From: Paenarthrobacter sp. Z7-10
GTDB lineage: Bacteria > Actinomycetota > Actinomycetes > Actinomycetales > Micrococcaceae
NCBI RefSeq assembly: GCF_026932795.1
Contig: NZ_JADPVH010000013.1
Span: forward strand, 1 to 64,000
DNA length: 64,000 nucleotides
Direction of reading: 5' to 3'
In this document: piece after piece, positions 18,888 to 27,514 of the stretch
Position numbering within the stretch: position 1 is the first letter of the stretch
How the letters are laid out: every line of letters begins with the position of its first letter
Program-made: the position numbers and the translations under genes
The notes under the pieces: model-generated
What the model was told of the DNA's origin: nothing
Databases searched by the model: none
Seen by the model: only the letters and a program-made list of their open reading frames with translations

Positions 18888-19481
18888 ATGGAATCAAATG
18901 CTGACGCGGAGATTTCATCCGACAGCGCGGCTGATGGATGTCTGCTTAGACGAATCGGCAAGGGTGACAAACCGGCGTTCGGGATGGTCTACGAGAAGTA
19001 CGTCCGTGCGGTGGCATGGACTGCGAGGAGCATGCTGGGTTCCATTGATCTCGCTGAAGATGTCACGCAGACAACGTTTCTGGTTTTGTGGCAGGAATCA
19101 AAGCGCATCACTCTGGTTGGTGAGTCCCTGCTGCCGTGGCTGCTGGGTACATGCAGGATGCAGTGCCGCAATCTCCGCGTAAAGGAGCGACGACGAACAC
19201 ATCAACAGCTGGACAACGATGCCGATATCTCCGCTGCGGGGTTCTCCACAGAAGATTTGGTTATTCAACAGGCGACAGTCATGGGACTGGAGTCCCACAT
19301 TGAAAGCCTCAAAGACATCGACCGGCAAATTTACCGGCTATGCCTTCGGCAGGAACTCAGCTACGAGGCCGCGGCCAACTCTCTGGGCATCAGCCACGCG
19401 GCAGTCCGCAATCGCCTTTCCAGACTCAAGAAGAACCTGCGTCAATTCCTGTCGGCCCAGGAATCAAAGGAGACCTCATGA
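18888..19481 (+). CDS. ECF-type RNA polymerase sigma factor
   Basis: The protein has 197 residues from the ATG at 18888 (MESNADAEISSDS), preceded by GGGGATGGT; an ATG at 18852 would add 12 residues. Region 2 spans roughly FGMVYEKYVRAVAWTARSMLGSIDLAEDVTQTTFLVLW; region 4 is IYRLCLRQELSYEAAANSLGISHAAVRNRLSRLKKNLRQ. Only these two sigma regions are present, so it belongs to the ECF group. Its TGA overlaps the ATG of the membrane-protein gene (ATGA), implying translational coupling. The AAC/AAA-richer codons differ somewhat from the flanking housekeeping genes, so it may have been acquired. Signal and target promoters are unknown. Confidence 0.88.
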   Translation: MESNADAEISSDSAADGCLLRRIGKGDKPAFGMVYEKYVRAVAWTARSMLGSIDLAEDVTQTTFLVLWQESKRITLVGESLLPWLLGTCRMQCRNLRVKERRRTHQQLDNDADISAAGFSTEDLVIQQATVMGLESHIESLKDIDRQIYRLCLRQELSYEAAANSLGISHAAVRNRLSRLKKNLRQFLSAQESKETS

Positions 19482-20038
19482 GCACCAATCGACCGGCGGT
19501 CTGGCCAACGGAAACAGACATCGACCGGATGCGCGCCGCAACACTCGATCGCGTGAGTCAGCACCAGCAGCGAATCCGTCGACATCGCATTGCCGGAACC
19601 ACCGCCGTCGCAGTGATGGTGATCGGTTCCGCCTCCGCCGCCATCTATATCCCGACCACGCAGCGCCCCGCAGACTCGTCGACCTACTGCTACTCCGAGC
19701 AATCCCTGGATTCCGCATCCATCCAGGCAACGAATCCTGATGGCTCTGCGAACCAGGACAGAACCGGACGCAAGGCTATGACGTGGTGCGGCCTGAATTG
19801 GGCCACGGGAGAACTGCCGGCCGTGAAAGGAAGCCATTCGGCAGCTAGTCAGCATTCCGAGCTTTCGGTCCCCCCACTGGGTGTCTGTGTCCGGCCCGAC
19901 AACGTCCTGGGTGTTTTCCCCCTCACCACGACAAGCGGCCAGCTTCTGACAAATGCTCAACTGTGCCGGGACCTCAACCTTCGCCGTGCCAACTCGAATG
20001 AAACGGGCGACGGTGTTCCCCGAAAGGACGGTAAGTAA
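19478..20038 (+). CDS. Sigma-coupled single-pass membrane protein, unknown
   Basis: The protein has 186 residues. The ATG at 19478 overlaps the sigma gene stop by four bases. There is a short basic cytoplasmic segment (~1-38, MSTNRPAVWPTETDIDRMRA then QRIRRHR), one membrane helix (~39-57, IAGTTAVAVMVIGSASAAIY) and an outer part of about 125 residues with four cysteines (71, 104, 137, 163), possibly two disulfides. Gene position is that of an anti-sigma factor, but I see no HxxxCxxC zinc motif and the inner segment is short for a sigma-binding domain. It could be a minimal or divergent anti-sigma factor, or a sensor. I do not recognise the family. Confidence 0.7.
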   Translation: MSTNRPAVWPTETDIDRMRAATLDRVSQHQQRIRRHRIAGTTAVAVMVIGSASAAIYIPTTQRPADSSTYCYSEQSLDSASIQATNPDGSANQDRTGRKAMTWCGLNWATGELPAVKGSHSAASQHSELSVPPLGVCVRPDNVLGVFPLTTTSGQLLTNAQLCRDLNLRRANSNETGDGVPRKDGK

Positions 20039-20040
20039 AC

Positions 20041-20631
20041 GTGAACGCTCGGTCAACGCGGAGCCGGATGGCTTACAAGGCAGCTACGGCCGTGATTGCT
20101 GTCGCAGCGGCAGCCGGTATTGCAGGCTGCGCGAGTGTCCCTGCTGTCCCGCCGCCTTCAGCAGCCCCGGCCATGATTACCGGAGCTGGCATCGGCGTCA
20201 GCTGGGCGACTGGATACTACAACCTGCACGATCTCAAGGCTCATAGTACGATCGCCGTGCAGGGAAGATTCACACGCCTAGTCGGGCAGAACTCCCTTAA
20301 AACAATTCCCCTCACGGATTTCGAATTTACTGTTGATCAGGTTCTGCATGACCCGGGAAACCTTGTGAACACGGGCGCCAAGCTCACGGTTCGCCAAACC
20401 GGCGGCACGGTGAACGGCGTAGTGCAACAAACTTCGGACGACCCACTTTTTCAGATCTCCGAGAGGAATGTGCTGTTCCTGAAACAGGCCTCTCCAGGGC
20501 TCTTCTACGTCATTGGCGGTCCGACCGGCCGTTTCGAGATCACGAACGGAACCGTTGCTGCCTTCGCCTCCAACGGCGCGTCATTCACCGGCTCCCCTGC
20601 CGACTTTGCCGCCGCCGTGAAAAACTCGTAA
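20041..20631 (+). CDS. Putative lipoprotein of the sigma-factor cassette
   Basis: The 196-residue product starts at a GTG two bases after the previous stop, with AAAGGACGG upstream inside that gene. A basic N-terminus, hydrophobic stretch and lipobox AGIAGC give a lipid-anchored Cys at residue 30. The mature part is beta-rich (STIAVQGRFTRLVG, EFTVDQVLHDPGN, GAKLTVRQTGGTV, ERNVLFLK, YVIGGPTGRFEI) and looks like a small one-domain binding protein. Such domains are found in secreted proteins of unknown role. The tight spacing suggests co-transcription with the sigma and membrane-protein genes. No specific function can be given. Confidence 0.72.
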   Translation: MNARSTRSRMAYKAATAVIAVAAAAGIAGCASVPAVPPPSAAPAMITGAGIGVSWATGYYNLHDLKAHSTIAVQGRFTRLVGQNSLKTIPLTDFEFTVDQVLHDPGNLVNTGAKLTVRQTGGTVNGVVQQTSDDPLFQISERNVLFLKQASPGLFYVIGGPTGRFEITNGTVAAFASNGASFTGSPADFAAAVKNS

Positions 20632-20707
20632 GCCCTCGCCACCCGCAACCACTCAAATCCTTGGCGGCCTGGCTTCGGAGAGTCCTTTCCCGATCTAGAC
20701 TCCTGGC

Positions 20708-21235
20708 ATGGGCAATCACCTCCAAAGCGTCTTCCTCAACGGCACAGTTGGTTCCGGCAAGAGCGCCACTGCCGAAGCCCTGCACCAATTGCTCATTGAC
20801 GACGGCATAAGTAACGCCGTCATCGATCTGGATGAATTGCGGCGCAGCTGGCCAGTTCCCGCTGCAGACCGGTTCAACCATGAACTCGAGCTCCGCAATC
20901 TTCAGGCTGTTGCTAAAAACTACCGCGAGGTTGGGGTGCGGCGATTCATTTTGGCCGGTGTCCTTGAAGAACCCGCCGAGGTGGGCCGCTACGTGGCGGC
21001 ACTGAGTGGCGGGGAACTGACAGTGGTCCGGCTGGATCCGCCCATCACGACTATTCAGGACCGGCTCCGGAACCGGCACGAGGCCGGAAGCGCGGAATTA
21101 TCCTGGCACCTGCACCGCAGCGTGGAGCTCAACCGGATCCTGGACGCAGCACGCCTTGATACTTACGTGGTGCCGGTCGGCGAGGGAGGCCCGCAGGACG
21201 TGGCCTTTTCGGTTCGCGCACTGCTGGGCTGGTAG
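20708..21235 (+). CDS. P-loop NTPase, small-molecule-kinase-like
   Basis: The protein has 175 residues. The N-terminus has a Walker A motif GTVGSGKS (residues 12-19) after a beta strand (SVFLN), then a LID/Asp segment (VIDLDELRRSWP) and RLDPPITTIQDRL. The fold suggests an adenylate-kinase-like or adenylylsulfate-kinase-like small phosphotransferase; the substrate cannot be read from the sequence. It is 76 bases after the lipoprotein gene and convergent with glpK, with 12 bases between their stops. Whether it belongs to the sigma cassette is uncertain. Confidence 0.75.
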   Translation: MGNHLQSVFLNGTVGSGKSATAEALHQLLIDDGISNAVIDLDELRRSWPVPAADRFNHELELRNLQAVAKNYREVGVRRFILAGVLEEPAEVGRYVAALSGGELTVVRLDPPITTIQDRLRNRHEAGSAELSWHLHRSVELNRILDAARLDTYVVPVGEGGPQDVAFSVRALLGW

Positions 21236-21247
21236 AGGACTGAGCCG

Positions 21248-22762
21248 CTACTTGACGTCCTCGTCCACCCAGTCCATCGACTTGGTCACCGCCTTCTTCC
21301 ACAGCCGGAGCTGCCGGTCCCGCTCCTCGGCGTCCATCCGTGGTTCCCAGCGCTTGTCCTCGGTCCAATTGCCGGCCAACTGGTCCAAGTCCGACCAGAA
21401 CTCCACAGCCAAGCCGGCGGCGTAAGCCGCGCCCAGCGCCGTGGTTTCAATCACTCGGGGACGGATCACAGGGACGCCCAGGATGTCGGCCTGGAACTGC
21501 ATCAGCGCATCGTTGGCGACCATGCCGCCGTCGACCTTGAGCTCGGTCAGCGGCACGCCAGTGTCTGCGTTCACCGCTTCCAGCACGTCGCAAGTCTGGA
21601 AGGCCGTTGCCTCCAGCGCCGCCCGGGCAATATGGCCCTTCGTGACATAGCGGGTCAGACCCACCAAGGCCCCGCGGGCATCGGGGCGCCAGTGCGGGGC
21701 GAAGAGACCGGAGAAGGCCGGAACGAAGTACGCGCCGCCGTTGTCCGGCACGGATGCCGCCAGGGTTTCCACCTCCGGCGCCGAATTGATCATGCCCAGA
21801 TTGTCGCGCAGCCATTGGATCAGCGAACCGGTGACAGCAATTGAGCCTTCCAGGGCGTAATGCGCTGGTGCCTCACCCAGCTTGTAGCCCACGGTGGTGA
21901 GCAGGCCGTTGGCGGAGCGGACAATCTCTTTCCCGGTATTGACGATCAGGAAGCAGCCGGTGCCATAGGTGTTCTTCGCCTCGCCGGTGCCAAACGCCGC
22001 CTGGCCGAAGGTGGCCGCCTGCTGATCGCCGAGGATTCCCGCGACCGGAACCTCGCGCAGCAGCTGGGAGGTGTGCACCGTCCCGTAGACCTCCGAGGAG
22101 GATTTGATCTCGGGCATCATGGAGCGCGGCACGGTGAAGGCCGCGAGGATGTCTTCATTCCAGGTCAAAGTTCTAAGGTCCATGAACAGGGTGCGTGAGG
22201 CGTTGGTGACATCGGTGATGTGCACTCCGCCGTCGGTGCCACCGGTCAGATTCCAGGTGATCCAGCTGTCCGTGGTGCCGAAGAGCAGGTCCCCCGCCTC
22301 GGCCCGCTCCCGGACGCCGTCCACATTGTCCAGGATCCACTTGAGCTTGGTGCCGGAGAAGTAGGTGGCCAGCGGCAAGCCCACCTTGTCCTTAAACCTG
22401 TCGACACCGCCCGATGCCGCCAGCTCGTCGACGATGGACTGGGTCCGGGTGTCCTGCCAAACGATGGCGTTACAGACCGGTCGGCCGGTTTTCCGGTCCC
22501 AGACTACGGTCGTCTCGCGCTGGTTGGTCAGGCCGACGGCGGCAATATCGTGCCGGGTCAGGTTCGCCTTGGACAGGGCAGTGGCCACCACCTCGCGCAC
22601 GTTGTCCCAGAGTTCGACGGCGTCGTGCTCCACCCAGCCGGCTCGCGGGAGGATCTGCCGGTGCTCCTTCTGGCCGGAGGACACGATGTCCCCGCCGTGG
22701 TCGAAGATGATGGCACGGTTGCTGGTGGTTCCCTGGTCAATGGCGATGATGAACTGCGACAT
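21248..22762 (-). CDS. glpK: Glycerol kinase
   Basis: A 504-residue FGGY-family kinase, the usual length, making sn-glycerol-3-phosphate from glycerol and ATP. Visible signatures are [15 protein letters not shown] at the N-terminus, [48 protein letters not shown] and [18 protein letters not shown] with the ATP-domain closing [16 protein letters not shown]. No glpF or glpD is adjacent, so it is not in a complete glp operon here. The upstream region to 23018 carries a GC-rich 30-bp tandem repeat. Confidence 0.96.
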   Translation of the reverse strand: MSQFIIAIDQGTTSNRAIIFDHGGDIVSSGQKEHRQILPRAGWVEHDAVELWDNVREVVATALSKANLTRHDIAAVGLTNQRETTVVWDRKTGRPVCNAIVWQDTRTQSIVDELAASGGVDRFKDKVGLPLATYFSGTKLKWILDNVDGVRERAEAGDLLFGTTDSWITWNLTGGTDGGVHITDVTNASRTLFMDLRTLTWNEDILAAFTVPRSMMPEIKSSSEVYGTVHTSQLLREVPVAGILGDQQAATFGQAAFGTGEAKNTYGTGCFLIVNTGKEIVRSANGLLTTVGYKLGEAPAHYALEGSIAVTGSLIQWLRDNLGMINSAPEVETLAASVPDNGGAYFVPAFSGLFAPHWRPDARGALVGLTRYVTKGHIARAALEATAFQTCDVLEAVNADTGVPLTELKVDGGMVANDALMQFQADILGVPVIRPRVIETTALGAAYAAGLAVEFWSDLDQLAGNWTEDKRWEPRMDAEERDRQLRLWKKAVTKSMDWVDEDVK

Positions 22763-22840
22763 AGGTGGACCTTTCCGCTGGGCGTGGCACGTAGGCCTAT
22801 GCTATCCGGCGCAAGGTCCGGTCCTCCGGCGAGGCGGCCC

Positions 22841-22919
22841 GGCGTATGGCGGGCCGGGCGGGCGCAGTCTGGCGTATGGCGGGCCGGGCGGGCGCAGTCT
22901 GGCGTATGGCGGGCCGGGC
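22841..22919. repeat. 30-bp tandem repeat upstream of glpK (2.6 copies)
   Basis: The unit GGCGTATGGCGGGCCGGGCG followed by GGCGCAGTCT occurs at 22841-22870 and 22871-22900 without a mismatch, then partially at 22901-22919. It lies between glpK and the divergent hydrolase gene, within or near the glpK leader. Identical copies suggest a recent duplication. Confidence 0.9.
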
Positions 22920-23018
22920 ATCTGACGAGGTGGAATGCAGGGAAAGTGGGGGCATTTTCGGTAGAGTCGTAATCATCCGGCGGGCGGTGGGACACAACAG
23001 GCAAGGACACATACTTCG

Positions 23019-24032
23019 GTGAGCGATATCGCAGTTCAGCTGGGCACGCGGACCAGCCGGCACACGCTGATGCTTCGCGGGACCGAAGTTCATTACTGGG
23101 ACTATGCGCCCGTGGAACCTGCCGGCTCAGGCAAAGCCACCGACACCGACACCGGCCCGGCTGTCGGAATCGCCGCTGACCTGGCTGCCGGAATCGGCGC
23201 TGACACCTCCCCTACCGTCTGCACCCCCACCGCCACGGCCACGGCCACTACCATCCTCGTGGTTCACGGCTTCCGCGGGGACCATCATGGTCTCGAGCGA
23301 CTGGTGGAGGCGCTGCCGCAGTTTCGCTTCATCATGCCGGACCTGCCCGGATTCGGTAGCTCCGCCGCTGTGGCCGCGGGCGAACATGACGTGGAGCAGT
23401 ACAGCCGCTTTGTGGACGAACTGCTGGCGGCCCTGGAACTGGGCCCGGAGACGGTGCTGCTGGGGCATTCATTCGGCTCGATCGTGGCCAGCCATTTCAC
23501 CGCCGGACACCTCGGGCGTGTCAGCAGCCTGATCCTGATCAATCCCATTGCGGCTCCGGCCCTTGCGGGGCCCAATGCGGTGCTTTCAAAATTGGCGGCA
23601 TTCTATTATCTGTCCGCCGCGAAGCTTCCCGCGGCAATGGGGAACGCGCTGCTGCGCAACGCCCTCATTGTCCGCCTGATGAGCATCACGATGGCCAAGA
23701 CCAAGGACAAGGCGCTGCTGGAATTCATTCATGGCCAGCACTCGGCCTACTTCAGCATTTTTGCCAACCGGGACATGCTCCTGCAGGCCTTCCGCGCCTC
23801 GATTAGCGGCAACGTCCGCCAGTTTGCGTTCCGTTTGGGGCTGCCCGTCCTGCTGGTGGCCGGGGCAGAGGACGAGATTGCCCCGCTCCCCGATCAGCAC
23901 AGGCTGATGGAAGTTCTTCCGGACGCCGAACTGAGTGTGATACCCCGAGTGGGCCATCTGATCCATTACGAGACTCCGAAGCCTGCCGCCGCTGCCATCA
24001 GCGATTTCCTGAAGAGGCATCCCCATTCCTGA
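23019..24032 (+). CDS. Alpha/beta hydrolase
   Basis: The protein has 337 residues from a GTG start. The oxyanion segment is VVHGFRGDHHG (82-91), the nucleophile elbow GHSFGS has Ser151, the acid is in LVAGAEDEIAPLPDQ and the catalytic His in RVGHLIHYETP. A lid-like helical region lies between. Substrate cannot be given. Residues ~32-78 are an Ala/Thr/Asp-rich low-complexity insertion (about 23112-23252) separating the first strand from the oxyanion loop. The glycosyltransferase gene follows after 13 bases, so the two probably share a transcript. It is divergent from glpK. Confidence 0.88.
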   Translation: MSDIAVQLGTRTSRHTLMLRGTEVHYWDYAPVEPAGSGKATDTDTGPAVGIAADLAAGIGADTSPTVCTPTATATATTILVVHGFRGDHHGLERLVEALPQFRFIMPDLPGFGSSAAVAAGEHDVEQYSRFVDELLAALELGPETVLLGHSFGSIVASHFTAGHLGRVSSLILINPIAAPALAGPNAVLSKLAAFYYLSAAKLPAAMGNALLRNALIVRLMSITMAKTKDKALLEFIHGQHSAYFSIFANRDMLLQAFRASISGNVRQFAFRLGLPVLLVAGAEDEIAPLPDQHRLMEVLPDAELSVIPRVGHLIHYETPKPAAAAISDFLKRHPHS

Positions 24033-24045
24033 AACAGCAGCTCCG

Positions 24046-25131
24046 GTGAAGATTGTCATCGACGCCCGGTTCACCCGCATCGATCACCACGACGGCATCA
24101 GCCGTTACGGCGCAAGCCTTATTGCCGCCGTCGCCCGGCTGTCGGAGGTGACAATGCTCATCAGTGACAAGCGCCAGTTGGCGCTGCTGCCTGACGTGCC
24201 GTACCAGCTGATCCGCAGCCCGCTGTCCCCGCTGGAGCTGTTTGTTGCCCGATCCGTCAATACGCTTGCACCGGACGTGGTGTTCTGCCCGATGCAGACC
24301 ATGGGAAGTTGGGGCCGCAAATATGCCCTGGTGCTAACGCTGCATGACCTCATCTACTACGAGCACCCGGCCCCGCCGGGGTTCCTTCCGGCGCCGGTGC
24401 GGCTGCTGTGGCGGCTGTACCACAAGGCATACTGGCCGCAGCGGGTCCTGCTCAACCGGGCGGACATGGTCGCCACGATCAGCCGGACCACCGAATCGCT
24501 GATTGCCAAATACCGGCTGACCAGGCGGCCGGTACGCATCATCGGCAACGCACCGCAGGGAGACCGTGTGCCGCGCAGCCCGGATTCCGTTCCGGATAAG
24601 ACACTGATCTACATGGGCTCGTTCATGCCCTATAAGAACGTTGAAACCATGATCCGGGGCATGGAGGCGCTACCCGGCTTCACGCTGCATCTGCTCAGCC
24701 GGGTGACCCCGCACCGGCGCGCGGAACTGGAGGCAGTAATTCCGGCAGGAGCCTCGGTGGTGTTTCACAATGGGGTTTCCGACCAGGAGTATGACGACTT
24801 ACTGCTGAAGGCAACGGCGTTGGTGACGCTGTCCCGTGCCGAGGGCTACGGCCTGCCGCTGGTGGAGGCGATGGCCTTGGGCACTCCGGTAATCGCCAGT
24901 GACACGCCGATTTTCCGGGAGGTGGGCGGGAGCGCCGTGAGCTATGTCCCGGCCGGGTCAGCCGCGGAGTTTGCAGCAGCCGTCCGGGCTTTGGAGGATC
25001 CGCTAGTTTGGGCGGACTGCTCCAGGGCGTCCGTGCGGCAGGCGGAAACCTTCAACTGGGATCGCTCGGCGCGGGAACTGATTTCGATCGCCACAGAACT
25101 GGCAGACCGAGGTGCCAATTCGGCAGCATAA
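24046..25131 (+). CDS. Glycosyltransferase, GT4 family
   Basis: The protein has 361 residues from a GTG start (MKIVIDARFTRIDHHDGISRY). The GT-B fold is visible: the N-terminal Rossmann domain with LTLHDLIYYEHPAPP and the C-terminal donor-binding domain with MGSFMPYKNVETMI and SRAEGYGLPLVEAMALGTPV followed by IASDTPIFREV. The E-x7-E retaining motif is in EGYGLPLVE. Sugar donor and acceptor are not readable. It is downstream of and probably translated with the hydrolase; both may act on a cell-envelope glycan or lipid, which is inference. Confidence 0.9.
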   Translation: MKIVIDARFTRIDHHDGISRYGASLIAAVARLSEVTMLISDKRQLALLPDVPYQLIRSPLSPLELFVARSVNTLAPDVVFCPMQTMGSWGRKYALVLTLHDLIYYEHPAPPGFLPAPVRLLWRLYHKAYWPQRVLLNRADMVATISRTTESLIAKYRLTRRPVRIIGNAPQGDRVPRSPDSVPDKTLIYMGSFMPYKNVETMIRGMEALPGFTLHLLSRVTPHRRAELEAVIPAGASVVFHNGVSDQEYDDLLLKATALVTLSRAEGYGLPLVEAMALGTPVIASDTPIFREVGGSAVSYVPAGSAAEFAAAVRALEDPLVWADCSRASVRQAETFNWDRSARELISIATELADRGANSAA

Positions 25132-25144
25132 CCTCGTGGCCAGG

Positions 25145-27325
25145 TCAGATCACATCGAGTCCGTCGCAACGGACCTGGACCGGTGAGCCGGTTCGCTTGG
25201 CCGCATTGCTGGCCTTCAACGCCCGCAGCTTGGAGACAATGTCGGCTGCCATGGCGAAGGGGATGAAAATCAGGCTCCGGTAGTCGGTGTCCTCCACTGG
25301 CAGCGGATGTCCTGTCGGCGCCGACCCAGCAGAAAGTGCCGCCGGGCCCACCACTCGGACTTCCGGCGGCAAGGACATCCGGGTGATGAAGGATTCAATG
25401 TCGGATTGACCGCCGGTCAGTGAGGCTATCCGCACGGCCGGAGGGAGGCCTAGCTCCTGCCGCAGGGACAGTTCGCGCTCGGCAAAGCCGCCCGGATCCC
25501 AGCGCACCAGGGCGCCCACGGTTTGTTGGTCCTCGGCTGTTACCACCACTGTTCCGCCTTGAGCGGCGGGGCGGACCAGCGCCGCCGCATTGAACCAAAG
25601 CCTCAGCGTCTCCTCCGAGGCGCGCAGGGACTCGCGGCGAAGCAGCGCGTCACCATCCAGCAGCAGGGCGGCGGCATAGCCGGTCGGGGCAACCGGTTCC
25701 GCTCCAATCGTGGCCACCACCAAAGCCGGTCCGTCGCCCACCACGGCTTTGACATGGTCTCCGGCGGAGGACACCACTTGAACACCGGGAAATGCTTTGC
25801 CCAATTCCTCGGCAGTGCGGGCGGCCCCAACCACCACACGTCGCAGCGCCCGCGAACCGCATTGCGCGCAACTGAAGTCCAGCTCCGCTGTGCCGCACCA
25901 GCGGCACTGCAGGATCGGAGTCGAGCCGGAGTGGCCGGCTGGCTCCATCAGCGGTCCCTGGCAATGTCGGCAGCGCGCGATTTCCCGGCACCGCTGGCAG
26001 GCCAGGCTTGGCGCATACCCAGACCTGGCCACCTGAACCAGCACCGGACCACGGGCGAGTGCTTCCTTGGCACTCTGCCAAGCGCGCTGGGGCAGCCTAG
26101 CCAGCCCGGCCAGCGGATCACGCTCCTGTTCATAGCTGTCCGCGGTGCTGATCACCCGGGCGGCCACTGTCCGCGCCAGGGCCCGTTCCGGGACGATCGG
26201 CTCCGCCCATCGGGTGTTCAGCAACCGCTGGCCTTCCGTGCTGCGGGCATGCCCAGCGAGCAGCATCGCGGCGTGGTGCTGCTCCGCGCGCAGCAACAGA
26301 ACATCGCGGCTGTGCTGGTACGGCGCGCGGCGTTCCACATGGAGGTCGTCGCCGTCGTCCCAGCAGCAGAACAGGCCGGGATTGGCAACCGGAGCGAAGG
26401 CTGCCGACCGGGTTCCCAGCACCACGCGGACTTCACCGCTGAGCACGCGCAGGAAGTTCCGGTACCTCGGCGTCGGGCCGTCCTCCGCCGTGAGCCGGAC
26501 AAAACTGTCGGCCGGCAGGAGCGCTGCAACTGCTTCCTCGAGCAGCAGCAGGTCGCGCTGATCGGGCACCACGGCGACCGCGCCCCGACCCGATTGGTGG
26601 CAATGTGCAATAGCCTGGGCCAGTTGGTGGTGCCAGGCGTGGCTGCCGTAGCCGCTCAGTGCGCTCAACACTGCACGCGGCGAGCCGCCGGCGGCAAGGT
26701 GGCTCAGAAACGCGTCCCCATTCCGGTATCCGTGCAGCAGGCTCGGAGCCGTGCCCCTTTCGGCGGAGGACGCGGGAACGGACGCCGGAGAAGGGCCCGG
26801 CGCGGAGGATGCGGGAAGGGACGATGCGGAGGACGCGGGAATGGACGGTGGAACTGATTGGAGCGCGGCCGTCCGAAGCAGATGGTCCTTGTCCAGTTTG
26901 GCCACACGGGGTGGTATTGCCACCCGCAGCACATCGCTGACGCTGCCGGCATAGCGGGCCGCCACCGCTTCGGCGAGCCGCAGCACAGCGGGCGTGAGCA
27001 CCGGAACTGCGCTGAGGACCTTGCCAATCGGACTGAGATTGCTGGTCTCTGACGCGGCCGTCCGCTCGGTCAGGTAACCGTTGAGCTCCTGACCGGAAAA
27101 GCGCACCTTGACCCGCACCCCCGGTTGGGCATCGTCGGCCAGCTCGGCCGGAACGCTGTAGTCGAAAACCCTGTCCAAATGTGGGAGCGAGGATTCGATC
27201 AGAACTTTCGCCACCGGCAGTTCCGCGGCGAGGACGATGCCGCTGGAGGGTTCCGGGCGCCGCTGCGGGCTCACAAAACCCTGCAGTAAGGACAACTGAA
27301 CCCCGGAAGCATTATCCGCCGTCAT
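25145..27325 (-). CDS. priA: Primosomal protein N' PriA, without helicase motifs
   Basis: The protein has 726 residues from the ATG at 27325 (MTADNASGVQLSLL), which has GGAGGG upstream; the frame is open to 27352. The N-terminal DNA-binding part (VLIESSLPHLDRVFDYSVP, GVRVKVRFSGQELNGYL) and the eight-Cys zinc-binding insert (CQRCREIARCRHC, CRWCGTAELDFSCAQCG) are conserved. Where other PriA have a Walker A GSGKT and a DEEH box, this one has SHAWHHQLAQ and CCWDDGDDLHV, so it should lack ATPase. Actinobacterial PriA are known to lack detectable helicase motifs. A Ser/Pro/Ala-rich segment (~155-194) is inserted between the two parts. Convergent with the glycosyltransferase gene, it ends the pyr-metK run. 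Confidence 0.9.
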   Translation of the reverse strand: MTADNASGVQLSLLQGFVSPQRRPEPSSGIVLAAELPVAKVLIESSLPHLDRVFDYSVPAELADDAQPGVRVKVRFSGQELNGYLTERTAASETSNLSPIGKVLSAVPVLTPAVLRLAEAVAARYAGSVSDVLRVAIPPRVAKLDKDHLLRTAALQSVPPSIPASSASSLPASSAPGPSPASVPASSAERGTAPSLLHGYRNGDAFLSHLAAGGSPRAVLSALSGYGSHAWHHQLAQAIAHCHQSGRGAVAVVPDQRDLLLLEEAVAALLPADSFVRLTAEDGPTPRYRNFLRVLSGEVRVVLGTRSAAFAPVANPGLFCCWDDGDDLHVERRAPYQHSRDVLLLRAEQHHAAMLLAGHARSTEGQRLLNTRWAEPIVPERALARTVAARVISTADSYEQERDPLAGLARLPQRAWQSAKEALARGPVLVQVARSGYAPSLACQRCREIARCRHCQGPLMEPAGHSGSTPILQCRWCGTAELDFSCAQCGSRALRRVVVGAARTAEELGKAFPGVQVVSSAGDHVKAVVGDGPALVVATIGAEPVAPTGYAAALLLDGDALLRRESLRASEETLRLWFNAAALVRPAAQGGTVVVTAEDQQTVGALVRWDPGGFAERELSLRQELGLPPAVRIASLTGGQSDIESFITRMSLPPEVRVVGPAALSAGSAPTGHPLPVEDTDYRSLIFIPFAMAADIVSKLRALKASNAAKRTGSPVQVRCDGLDVI

Positions 27326-27360
27326 CTTGTCCTCCCTCCCGCCGTGTTCCATCCGTCAGC

Positions 27361-27412
27361 GCCGTCGAGCTGACCCTGCAACCGCCGCCGTCGAGCTGAC
27401 CCTGCAACCGCC
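27361..27412. repeat. 26-bp perfect tandem duplication between metK and priA
   Basis: GCCGTCGAGCTGACCCTGCA followed by ACCGCC occurs at 27361-27386 and again, identical, at 27387-27412, with a third partial copy (GCCGTCGA) at about 27418. It lies in the untranslated gap of 189 bases upstream of priA. Confidence 0.9.
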
Positions 27413-27514
27413 ATGCCGCCGTCGAACCAACCGCCATGCACAGCACACCACGGGGCACTGACATTATTGATCGGCACCGCGTGGCACTGCGCAGTCGGCA
27501 CCTGACGGCGCGGC

